A stretch of DNA of 64,000 nt from Phycisphaerales bacterium (GTDB taxonomy: Bacteria > Planctomycetota > Phycisphaerae > Phycisphaerales > UBA1924), in contig RECY01000030.1 in assembly GCA_007693785.1 (NCBI GenBank), positions 1 through 64,000 on the forward strand. Reading direction: 5' to 3'. Position numbers and translations under genes: made by a program. The notes below the pieces were generated by a model. That model made no database searches, was not told the DNA's origin, and saw nothing but the letters and a program-made list of their open reading frames with translations. How positions within the stretch are numbered: position 1 is the stretch's first letter; each line of letters begins with the position of its first letter. Positions 25,715 to 35,100 of the stretch are shown in pieces.

Positions 25715-25861
25715 GTGCCACGGACCTCTTCCGAGAGGTCAGTGCTCCGTGTCCTTCTCTCTTCTTCAACGCTCGCCTGGGTTTGAGTTGTCAGAACTCG
25801 GGGTGGGGAGAGAGGGAAAGGCGGGCCGGAGCACTGACCTTGCGGACAAGGTCAGTGGCAC
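25715..25861. repeat. Composite palindromic element, TGACCTTG family, copy 1
   Basis: A 147-base element bounded by GTGCCAC and GTGGCAC. The left arm (25715-25749) pairs GACCTCT with AGAGGTC, and the right arm (25826-25861) pairs ACTGACCTTG with CAAGGTCAGT. The spacer includes AGAACTCGGGGTGGGGAGAG. A homologous inverted copy is at 52391-52539. It lies between the MurJ stop and the SDR start. Confidence 0.85.
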
Positions 25862-25892
25862 ATCCGGATCGAGCCGAGCGATTGGTCTGGCG

Positions 25893-28055
25893 CTACTTGC
25901 GGACGAGTTGGCGCAGCTCCGGCTGGCGGAAGGCGGCCGAGGCGAGGGCGTAGGTCATCAGCCCAACGACCACGCCGCCCGTCAGGCGCAGCGCCCACGT
26001 CGCCCACGTGTCCTCGCCCCATGGCACCAGACGCTGCACGCCCAGCACCGCGACCGCGAGCAGCGCGCTGCACGCGAGCGTGCGCGCGCCGGAAGCGAAG
26101 ACGCCGCCGGACCACGGGCTCCACCCGGCTTTGCGCTGCAGGAGGACGCTGAGCGCCACCGTCTGCCCCATCGCGACGAGGGCCGTCGCGAGCGCGAGCC
26201 CGGCCTCGGCGAGCGGCCAGATCAGGATCAGGTTCAGCAGGAGGTTCGCGACCAGCGTCCAGAGCGCCACACGCAGCGGCGTCCGCGTATCGCCCTGCGC
26301 GTAGAAGGCGCGGGTCCAGAGCTGGTTCAGGCTGTAGACCCAGACCGCCAGCCCGTAGCAGACGAGCACGAGCGTCGCGCGACGCGCGCCCGCGGCGCTG
26401 AAGCCTAGGTCTGAGCCCTCGGGCGCGCGGAAGAGGACGCGGACGAGGTCCGGCGCGACGAGCAGGAGACCGACGGTCGCGGGGACGCCGATGAAGAGGC
26501 TAAGGCGGACGCCGCGTCGGAGTGTGTCGGCGAACGCGCCCGTGCCCGTGCGCACGTCGGCGGCGCTGCGCGCGAGCATGGGGAAGACGACGGTCGCGAC
26601 GGCGATGCCGAAGACGCCGAGCGGGAACTGGTAGAGGCGTTGCGCGTAGAAGAGGATCGCGTTGCTCTCCGGGTCGAGCGGGTAGTCGGTGCCGAAGACG
26701 GTCGGCCCGACCCAGACGGGGTACATCGCGACGAGGGTGTCGAGCAGGGCGGAGAGCTGGACGGTGCCCATGCCGAGGACGACGGGGCCGAAGCGTCGGA
26801 GCGTGCGCCGGACGGGGTCGCGCAGCTCGGCGAGCGCGGGCGCGTCGGGGCGCTGCCAGCGGACGTGGCGACGGAGGGCGAGCAGCGCGAGGGCGATCTG
26901 GAGGAGCCCGGAGACGAGGGCCGCGATCCCGATCGCGTAGGCGGCGGTGACGGGCGCGGGGTCTGTGCGCACGAGGAAGGGGATAGCTGCGGCGATGATG
27001 CAGAGGTTGAGCAGCACGGGCATCGCGGCTGAGGGCGCGAAGCGGTGGTGCGTCTGGAGGATCCCGCCGAGCAGCGCCGCGACGCAGACCATCGGCATAA
27101 ACGGGATGAGGAGCATGATGAGGCGCAGGCTGAGCGCACGATCCGGGTCGTCGCCAGCGATGAGGAGAACGGCGAGCAAGGCGAGCTCGATGACCACCGT
27201 GAGCGCGCCGGTGAAGAGGGCGAGGGCGGCGACGGTGAGGCTGGCGAAGGCCTGGGCGCGTCTCGGGTCGTTCTTGTCGAGGGCGGCGTACTCGGGGATG
27301 AAGGCGGCGGCGAGTGCGCCCTCGCCGAAGAGGCGTCGGAAGAGGTTGGGGATCGCGAACGCCGCGGCGAACGCGGAGCCGACGGCGGTGTCGCCGAAGA
27401 TGCGCACGGTGACCAGGTCGCGTGCGAGCCCGAGGACGCGGCTGACGAGGGTGATGAGGCCGAACGTGCGCACGCTGGCGGCGAGGGAGGGGGTGGGCGT
27501 TGTGGCTGGATCGAGGAGAGCCCCCTCCGCCCGCTGCGCGGGCACCTCCCCCGCCGGGGCGGGGGAGGGCGGAGGCGTGGCGCTCGCGGGCTCGGGGGAG
27601 AGGGCGGCGGTGAGTTGTTTGCCGAAGGGGATGGTGATCGCGAGGACGGCGGCTGTGGCGAGGGCGATGCCGAGGAGGTTGGCGAGGTAGTCGTCGAGCG
27701 CGACGGTGCGCCCGAGGGCGGGGATGCCCTGCGTGCTCTCGTTGATCGCGGCGAAGACGGCGGCGACAAAGAACGCGCGGACGACCGTCCTCGGTCGCAG
27801 CCAGTCGCCGAGCAGGTTGCTCGCGATGAGCAGGATGGTGAACCCGCCGAAGGCGGTGAGGTGGAGCGCGAGGTCGGGGCGGTGGAAGTCGCCGATGTCG
27901 ATGGTCAGGCGGGGCCAGTGCGTGCCGAGGCAGAGGGCGACGGTGTAGAGGATGAAGGCCGCGAGGCGGAGCTTGGGCGCGGTCAGCGTGCGCGCGATGC
28001 GGGTGATGCGCGACACACGGGTCGTGCGCGAGCTCGGCCCGGGCTCTGGGCTCAC
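25893..28055 (-). CDS. VanZ-like domain fused to MurJ/MviN lipid II flippase
   Basis: A 720-residue membrane protein. Residues 28-140 are VanZ-like: four hydrophobic helices with DLALHLTAFGGF, AAINESTQGIP, then ALDDYLANLLG, the Glu-Gln and Asp-Asn-Gly pattern of that family. Residues 181-720 are MurJ, the flippase that carries peptidoglycan lipid II across the inner membrane. Evidence is VSRVLGLARDL at the start, FRRLFGEGALAAAFIPEY, and 13-14 predicted helices in the usual length of about 520. The linker (about 150-180) contains PSPAPAGEVPAQRAEGA, encoded by the dispersed GC-rich repeat. The start is a GTG at 28055, overlapping the ParA stop by four bases (GTGA). VanZ proteins are linked to glycopeptide tolerance, but the role of this domain here is unknown. 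Confidence 0.9.
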   Translation of the reverse strand: MSPEPGPSSRTTRVSRITRIARTLTAPKLRLAAFILYTVALCLGTHWPRLTIDIGDFHRPDLALHLTAFGGFTILLIASNLLGDWLRPRTVVRAFFVAAVFAAINESTQGIPALGRTVALDDYLANLLGIALATAAVLAITIPFGKQLTAALSPEPASATPPPSPAPAGEVPAQRAEGALLDPATTPTPSLAASVRTFGLITLVSRVLGLARDLVTVRIFGDTAVGSAFAAAFAIPNLFRRLFGEGALAAAFIPEYAALDKNDPRRAQAFASLTVAALALFTGALTVVIELALLAVLLIAGDDPDRALSLRLIMLLIPFMPMVCVAALLGGILQTHHRFAPSAAMPVLLNLCIIAAAIPFLVRTDPAPVTAAYAIGIAALVSGLLQIALALLALRRHVRWQRPDAPALAELRDPVRRTLRRFGPVVLGMGTVQLSALLDTLVAMYPVWVGPTVFGTDYPLDPESNAILFYAQRLYQFPLGVFGIAVATVVFPMLARSAADVRTGTGAFADTLRRGVRLSLFIGVPATVGLLLVAPDLVRVLFRAPEGSDLGFSAAGARRATLVLVCYGLAVWVYSLNQLWTRAFYAQGDTRTPLRVALWTLVANLLLNLILIWPLAEAGLALATALVAMGQTVALSVLLQRKAGWSPWSGGVFASGARTLACSALLAVAVLGVQRLVPWGEDTWATWALRLTGGVVVGLMTYALASAAFRQPELRQLVRK
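27515..27569. repeat. Dispersed GC-rich repeat, copy 2 (inside VanZ-MurJ)
   Basis: An inverted counterpart of the repeat at 21534-21590, matching over nearly its full length. It is translated in frame on the minus strand as part of the VanZ-MurJ linker. The hairpin CCTCCCCCGCC / GGCGGGGGAGG is intact. Confidence 0.8.
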
Positions 28056-28984
28056 GCCGAAGGCTCGTCCTGGGGCGTGCGTGAAGTCGCGACGACGTGG
28101 ACCGTCGGCGGCTCGGGGGCGTTGTCGGTCGCGTTGTCGGCGTCGAGTGCGGCGAAGGACTCGGCGAGCTTGCGGTAGTCGTTCGCGCCCGGGGCCCACG
28201 GGGCGTACTGGAAGATCGTCTGCCCGAAGCTCGGGCACTCGGCGAGCTTGACGTTGCGCCGGATGTGCGGGTCGAGCACGCGGGCGTCGGCCCAGGGGGC
28301 GTCGGAGCCGCGTTGGGATTCGAGGAACTCGGTCAGGTCGGCGAGGACTTCCTGGGCGTGGGTCGCCTGCGTGTCGTGGGCGCAGAGGACGACGCCGGCG
28401 ACGGTGAGGCGCGGGTTCAGGTTTGTGCGCACGAGCTGGACGGTCTCGAGCAGCTTGCCGACGCCCTGGAGCGCGAGGAAGTGGCTCTGCATCGGGATCA
28501 GCACGCGGTCGGCGGCGGCGAGTGCGTTCAGCGTGAGCAGGCCGAGCGATGGGGGGCAGTCGAAGAAGACGTGGTCGAACCAGCCGTCGATCTTGTTGAG
28601 GGCGGTTCGGAGGCGCTGGTTGCGGTCGGGCTGCCCGGCGAGGTCGCTCTCGGCGGCGGCGAGGTCGGTCTCGGCGGGGAGCAGGCCGAGGTGCTCGTGG
28701 ATGCGCACGATCGCGTCCGGCGTGGCGGCGGGGTCTTCGAAGCAGTCGTAGACGGAGGCGTCGAGGGACGAGGGGTCGACGCCGAGGTGGAGCGTGGCGT
28801 GGGCCTGCGGGTCGAGGTCGACGACGAGGACGCTGTGCCCGGCCTCGGCGAGGGCGGCGGCGAGGTTGACGGTGGTGGTGGTCTTGCCGACGCCGCCTTT
28901 TTGGTTCATCAGGGCGGTGGCGCGGGTCCGGCGCGGGGGCTGGGGGGGATGGACGGGTTTGGCGTTCGATCCTTCTAAGGCCAT
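28052..28984 (-). CDS. ParA/Soj-family ATPase
   Basis: A 310-residue ATPase of the ParA/MinD group, which positions DNA or other cell cargo. The deviant Walker A motif is NQKGGVGKTTTT (signature Lys29, catalytic-site Lys34). Walker A' is LVVDLDPQAH and Walker B is VFFDCPPSLG. The C-terminal half contains LTEFLE and FGQTIFQYAPWAPGANDYRKLA, typical of the Soj branch. There is no N-terminal HTH, so it is not a plasmid repressor-type ParA. No ParB gene is nearby. The stop overlaps the GTG start of VanZ-MurJ by four bases. The ATG at 28984 follows a TATACT hexamer by 8 bases, so the mRNA may have almost no leader; the longer frame upstream crosses the palindromic repeat. Confidence 0.93.
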   Translation of the reverse strand: MALEGSNAKPVHPPQPPRRTRATALMNQKGGVGKTTTTVNLAAALAEAGHSVLVVDLDPQAHATLHLGVDPSSLDASVYDCFEDPAATPDAIVRIHEHLGLLPAETDLAAAESDLAGQPDRNQRLRTALNKIDGWFDHVFFDCPPSLGLLTLNALAAADRVLIPMQSHFLALQGVGKLLETVQLVRTNLNPRLTVAGVVLCAHDTQATHAQEVLADLTEFLESQRGSDAPWADARVLDPHIRRNVKLAECPSFGQTIFQYAPWAPGANDYRKLAESFAALDADNATDNAPEPPTVHVVATSRTPQDEPSA

Positions 28985-28988
28985 GGGC

Positions 28989-28998
28989 GGAGTATACG
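28989..28998 (-). promoter_or_regulatory. Candidate -10 box of the parA-murJ operon
   Basis: TATACT lies on the minus strand about 8 bases before the parA start codon. No convincing -35 box is visible, because the upstream sequence is the palindromic repeat at 29008. The call rests on the -10 match alone. Confidence 0.3.
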
Positions 28999-29007
28999 AG
29001 GTGGCAT

Positions 29008-29097
29008 GGTGGCACAGGTCTCTGAGGTGGCATAGGTCCCCGACCTGTGTCTCTGAAGGCCTGAAGGGGAGGACACAGGTCGGAGACCTGTGCCACC
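29008..29097. repeat. Nested palindromic element upstream of parA
   Basis: A 90-base element bounded by GGTGGCACAGGTCTC (29008) and its complement GAGACCTGTGCCACC (ending 29097). Nested inside is a second inverted pair, CCGACCTGTGTC and GACACAGGTCGG. The whole could fold into one long arm or two smaller hairpins. The GTGGCAC/GTGCCAC ends resemble those of the 147-base elements elsewhere in the window. Confidence 0.85.
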
Positions 29098-29114
29098 AGG
29101 TGGCGGAGGTCAAC

Positions 29115-29150
29115 GAAAAACGGGCGTCCCCGGCTGGGGACGCCCGTCGT
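29115..29150 (-). terminator. Terminator of the giant repeat-protein gene
   Basis: Read on the minus strand, ACGGGCGTCCCC pairs with GGGGACGCCCGT around an AGCC loop and is followed by a T run (TTTTT). It sits 21 bases after the stop of the 2054-residue gene. Confidence 0.9.
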
Positions 29151-29170
29151 GTGTGGGGTTGGGTTGAGGT

Positions 29171-32100
29171 TTAGAGGAGGGTGAAGGGTGTGGGGATGCC
29201 GATGTTGCTGCCGGCGATGCTCCAGCCGCCGGAGAGGAACAGGTCGTAGTGGGTGAGCGTGGCGACGATGGGGAGCGGGGCGGAGACGACAATCGAGAAG
29301 TAGCTCAGCGGGTCGGCCCGGTTGAGGATCTCGGGGGCCTGGTGAAGGAGGAGCTCGGCGAAACCGCCGGCGGCGAGGTCGATGGTGATGGTCTCGACAT
29401 CGCTGTTGAGGAAGAGCAGCTCGACGGTGACGGTGGTGTCCGTGTCGGTGGGGTTGTAGAAGGCGAGGGTCTCGAAGTAGTTCTCGCCGGCGAGGAGGCT
29501 GTTAATGAAGGCGTCGCCGAAGAACCAGCGCTCGTTGGCGATGCTGACGCCGGCGTTGGCGTTGGCTTCGCCGAGCTGGAACTCGGCGGCGGCGACGGCG
29601 ACGGGGATGTCGCTGGTGTAGGTGAGCCCGACGGGCTGGTTGTTGGCGAAGCCGATGCCCGCGCCGCGGAGGACGACGGTCTGCCCGGCGGGGACGTTGA
29701 CCACTCGGAAGTAGTCGGGGAGGTTGACGCGGATGTAGTCGCCGTTGAGGGTGACGACGGCGTCGGTGTCGCCGGGGTTGTGGATGGTGATCTCGGCGGT
29801 GACGCCGCCGCCGTTGATCAGGCGTGTGATGGCGCCGGTGGTGGCGCCGCCGGTGTGATCGCCGAGGATGGCGAAGCCGGCGGCCTCGGCCTGGTTGTAG
29901 TGCGTGAGCGAGGCGACGATGCCCTGGAACGCCGCGTCGTTGGCGGCGTCGGTCGCCTGGGCGGCGATCGTCGCGCCGAAGATGCCGACGGGGAGGCCGG
30001 CGGTCTGGTCGATGTTCCACCCGCCGCGGCGCTCGGCGCCGACGGTGCGGGTCTCGGTGAAGAACCCGCCGTCGGGCAGGGCGACGGTCAGGGTGACGTC
30101 GACCTCGAAGGGGCTGGGGTTGTAGTAGACGAGGAAGTCGAAGACCGAGCCGGGCTGGCGTTCGACGCGTGCGAAGGTCCAGGTGTCGCCGGTGACGTCG
30201 GTGAGCGCGTCGCCGACGGCCGAGTCAAAGTCGTAGCGGGAGAGCGTGCCGGCGAGCGGCCCGTCGCTCTCGAGGATGATGGCGTAGGGGACGTCGGGGG
30301 TGAGCCCGTCGATGATGAAGCCCGCGCCGTCGCTGAGCGTGATCCCGCCGCGAGCGCCCGCGCCGAGGGTAACGTTGCTGACGATGGTGGCGCCGGCGGC
30401 GTCGCCCTCGTACTGGACGCGGAGGGTGTAGGTGACCTCGTAGTCGTTGGGGTTGGCGAGGCTGATGAACTCGCGGATGTCGCTGCTGGCGAAGCCCTCG
30501 GGGTAGTAGAGGGTGAAGACCTCGGGCTCGGCGTTGAAGAAGATCTCGAAGTCGCCGACGGACTCATCGATGCCGGCGATGATGACCCAGAGCTGCTGCC
30601 CGGCGGCGGCCTGGAACTCGAGCGTGGCGGCGGAGCCGGGCACGGGGCCGGCGCTCTCCGCGATGAGGTTCTGCGGGAGCTCGTTGGGCGCGCCGAAGAC
30701 GCTGATGGTCGCGTCGAGGGCGGAGCCGTCGGTGCGGAAGACCTTGATGTAGACGTCGGTGAGGCGTGTGCGTCCCTCGGCATCGGGGACGACAAACGTG
30801 TAGAGGGCGCGGTCGCCGGGCTCGTTGATGGAGCCGTCGGCGCGGGCGTTGCCGGTATTCTGGTTGATGGGGGGGACGGCGGGGTTCTCGAAATCGACCT
30901 CGCCGGGGTCGCCGCCGGGCCCGCCAGGCGAGCCGGGAACGGGCCCGTCGATGAACAGGCGGTACTCGCCGGTGCCGGTGCCGCCGACGAGGACGTAGAG
31001 GCGGTCGCCGATCGCGAAATCTTCGGTGGTGAAGGTGACGACGCCGCCGGCGGCCGCGGAGGCGGTGCCGATGACGCTGCGGCTCTGGTTGAAGATGGTG
31101 AGCGTGGGCGCGTACCCGGGCGCCCCGACGGGGGTCACGGAGATGATGTAGCCGCCTTCTTCGATCGCGACGAAGGTGAACAGGTCGGTGTCGCCCTCGT
31201 AGTCGATCTGCGGGTTGCCGGGGTTGCCCGGCGTGGTCGCGCCGATAAAGGCGTTGCCGGTGATGGTGCTGAACGTCAGCGTCGTGGCGAAGTCGAACGC
31301 GCCGGCGTTGGCGTGGTCGTCGGGCGCGACGGTCAGGACGTCGATGTCGTAGGCGCCCGTCTCGGTCGAGCCGGCGCCGGCGTCGACAACGATGTAGTAG
31401 TCGGTGCCCTGGGCGAAGATCGAGTCGATGACGACGACGCTCGAGCCGGGGTCGAAGGTGGCGACGGGGTCGGTCTCGCCCTCGAAGAAGATCCGCACGC
31501 GCGGGTTGAAGCCCTCGGCGCCGGTGACGGTGATGGTGCCGTCGCCCTGGGCCTTGGGGGTGAAGACAAAGATGTCGCTATCGGTCAACTTCTCGATGAC
31601 GCCGCTCTCGGCGCCCGCGCCGGTCTCGGCATCGATCGGGATCCTCGTGGCGAGGTCGAACTCGCCCTCGTCGGCGTGGTCGTCGGTGGGGTCGAAGGTG
31701 ACGTCGAGGCGGTAGGTGCCGGTCGCGAGGTCGGTCTCGCCACGGACAACGATGTAGTAGTTCGGGAGTTCGAGATCCCCGGTGACGCGCTGGTCGGCGG
31801 GCGTGGGGTTGAAGGTGAACGAACGGCTGGTGCCGGTCGCGGTGTCCACGAAGCCGATGCGTCGGAGGACGACGTTGCCGACGGGATCGACGGTGGACTC
31901 GTAGATCTCGAAGATCGCCTGGGGCGTGTCCACGAGGTCGGTGACGGTGACGGTGACGCCGCCGAAACCGACGGGCTGGATGCTGAAGACGTCGGAGTCG
32001 CCGAAGCTCTCGAACTGCCCGGTGACCGAGGCGGCGCCGAGGAAGTCGTTGAGCGGGATGGGCGTGGCGTTGCCCCAGTCGCCGAAGCGTGCGTGGTCGT

Positions 32101-35100
32101 CGGTGAACGCGGGGGCGTCGACGGCGATGTTGTACGCGCCGGTGGTCCCGTCGGCGCCGGCCATGATGAGGAAGACGTCGTCGCCCTGGATCACGTTGAA
32201 GGTGAAGGTGAACGCCTGGCCCTGGGCGGCGGCTTCGCTTCGGAAGACCGCGCCGTCGTTGTCGGCCAGGGAGACCACGGGCGCGAGGCCCGGGCCGGGG
32301 GTGACGGTGATGGTGACCTCGCCGGAGGCGATCGCGCGGAACCGGAACAGGTCGGTATCGACGGGGTTGGGGCGGATGGCGTTGGGCTGGATGGTGCCGG
32401 CGATCGTGCCGTTGCCGTTCGGGTTGATGCCGATGTGGGCGGCGATGTTGCGTGTGAACTCGCCGATCACGCCCGGGATGACGCCGTTGATGTCGGCGTC
32501 GGGGAAGTCGTCGCCGTCGATGATGGCGCTGAGCGAGGGCTCGGTGACGGTGGTGATGAGCACGTCGTAAGCGCCGATGAGGCGCATCCAGTCGACGGGG
32601 ACGGTCGGGTCGGCCCGGTTGGCGAGATAGGCCTCGCGCTGCCCGCTCTCGACCTGGATGAAGTAGACCTCGCCCTGGACGACGTTGAACGTGACGCGGG
32701 CGTCGCGGTCGTTGAAATCGACCTCGGCGAGCGTGCCGACGTTGCGCGTCTCGGTGGCGCCCACCATCGCGGTGTTGTTGTTGTTGTACGCGATCTGCTG
32801 GAAGTCGTTGTTGAAGATGCGCAGCGCCGAGTCCAGCGGGCTGTCGAAGTTGCGGTTCCGGTTGTTGACGGTGATCGTCGGGTCCGGCGGCGGCGCGTCG
32901 GGGTCGTCCGGGTCGGGCTCGAAGGTCGAGAACGCGGTGTCGTCCACGATGATTTCGGAGTAGGTGTCGTCGAGGTCGTTGGTCTGGATGCGGATCTCGA
33001 CCGCGCCGGTCTTGGGGGCGCGGAAGAAATAGACGTCGGTGTCGAGCGGGTGCATGATCCGGGGGAGCAGGTGCTCCTCGAGGATGACGATGCCGCCGTC
33101 GGCCGCGGCGATCGCGCCGTCGATCGTGTTGAGCGGATCCGGCGCGATGACGCTGGGGCGCGGGTGCTGCGGGTTCGGGGGATCGGGGTCGTCCTCGTAG
33201 TCCTCGCGTCCGTCGGTAAAGATGAACGAGCGTGCGATGCCCGAGGAGCGGTCGAAGAAGCCGTTGGTGGTCAGGGTGTCGCTGAGGCGTCGGTCGAAGA
33301 ACGGCCCGGGCAGCGTGATCTCGCGGGCGGCGGTGAAGTTGCCGGCTCGCGGCTGATCCTGGATCAGGCTGATCTGATCGACGAGCTCGCCGCCGTCCGG
33401 GTCGAGGTTGGCGGGGTTGGTCGGGTCGGACACGGCATCGACGATGACCTCGAGGTTGTAACGCCCGGTCGCCTGCTGGCTGCGCACCTCGATGAAGTAC
33501 GCCTCGCCGCCCCAGACCTCGAAGCTGAACACGCCGTCGTCGCTGAAGGTCCACCCTGCTTCCTGCGCGTCGACCTCCGGGGGCCAGCGGGCAGGGTTGA
33601 GCGAGCCCGCGGGGTCGTTGCCCACGGGCACGCCGGGGGGGAAGAGGCCGGTGAAGACGTTGGTGTTGTCGACGTAGACGGTGTTGCCGCGGGAGTCGAG
33701 CACGCGGATCTCGGTGCTCAGGAAGCTGATCGCCGGGGTCGCGATGTCCCCGCTGTTGGACAGGAAGTCGGGCAGGTTGACCAGCAGCTCGACGCGCGTG
33801 GAGGGGCGGTTGCCCTCGGCCCAGATGATCCTGTCGTCGTTATCTTCGTCGGTGTCCGTGATGCCGTCGAACCCGCCGAGCATGCTTATTGGGGGCACGA
33901 AGACGAACAGGTCGCTGTCGTTGGTGCTTTCGATGCGTCCCCAGCCCTGCCCGACCTGGACGAGGCGGTGGTCGACCAACTCGGGCCCGGCCTGCAGCCC
34001 GGAGACGTCGTTGAGCAGGACGGGGTCGCTCCAGACGATCGGCGTGGCGCGCTGGAGGCTGGAGGGGTCGCTCGGATCGTAGTTGGCGTGGTCGTCGGGC
34101 AGGCCCGGGGCGAAGGGGTTGGTGTTGCCGGTGATAGCGGATTCGACCTGGATGCTGAACGAGCCGCTGAATGCCTGGTCGAAGCCGGCGATCACGACGA
34201 AGTAGCGTTCGCCGCCGGTGAGGACGGTGCTGAGCTTGGGGATGTCGCCGAAGAAGGTGTCGTTGAAGGCGAGCAGGGTGCCGTTCTCGTTGTAGAGAGA
34301 GATGGTGCCGTCGATGAGGGGGATGAACCCGGCGGGGGCGATGTTGATGATCGCGACGCCGGACGCCTGGGCGGTGAACTCGAACTGATCGGTCGCGGTC
34401 CCGCCCGCGCCACCGCCGGCGTTGCCGATGCGTGTGACCGGGTCGAGGTTGATGATGGTGCTGATCGCGTCGATCGCGATGTCGTACTCGCCGACGGCGT
34501 TGGGCCCGGCGAGCTCGTCGCTCCGGATGCGGATGTAGAAGGTTTCGCCGGCGCGGGAGGCGCTGACGCCGAAGGCGTCGTTGAAGAAGCCGGCCTGACT
34601 GTTGGTGAACAGCCGGATGCCGTTGCGGTCGAAGACGTCGAGCTTGGTGTCGAGGGTGTCGAGCCCGATGGCGTTGAAGGTGGCGATGCCGTTGAAGTCG
34701 TCGTTGTCGGGGATATCGACGCGGTAGATGGTGTCCTGCCCGGGCGTGGTGATCTCGCCGAAGATGTTGAGCACGCCGCTTGTATCGTCAGGGGTGCCGC
34801 CGGCGACGGTGTTGGTGTCGAGATTGAGGCTGAACTCGCCGTTGGTCTCGTTCTCGCTGATGACCAGGACGAAGTAGGTCCCGGGGTTGAGCACGGCCCC
34901 GAGCCAGGCGTCGGTGATGACCCCGGGCCCGGTGAGGATGCCGTCGTTGCTCGACGCGAGCGGCTGGTTGTTCGCGTTGGTGACCGGCATCGGGGTGCCG
35001 GGCATGAGGGTGCTGTCTCGGTAGAGCTCGATGCGCGTGTCGAGATCGCCGCTGGTGGCCTCGGCCTGGATCGCGATCCAGGTCCGGTTGGTGAGGACGA

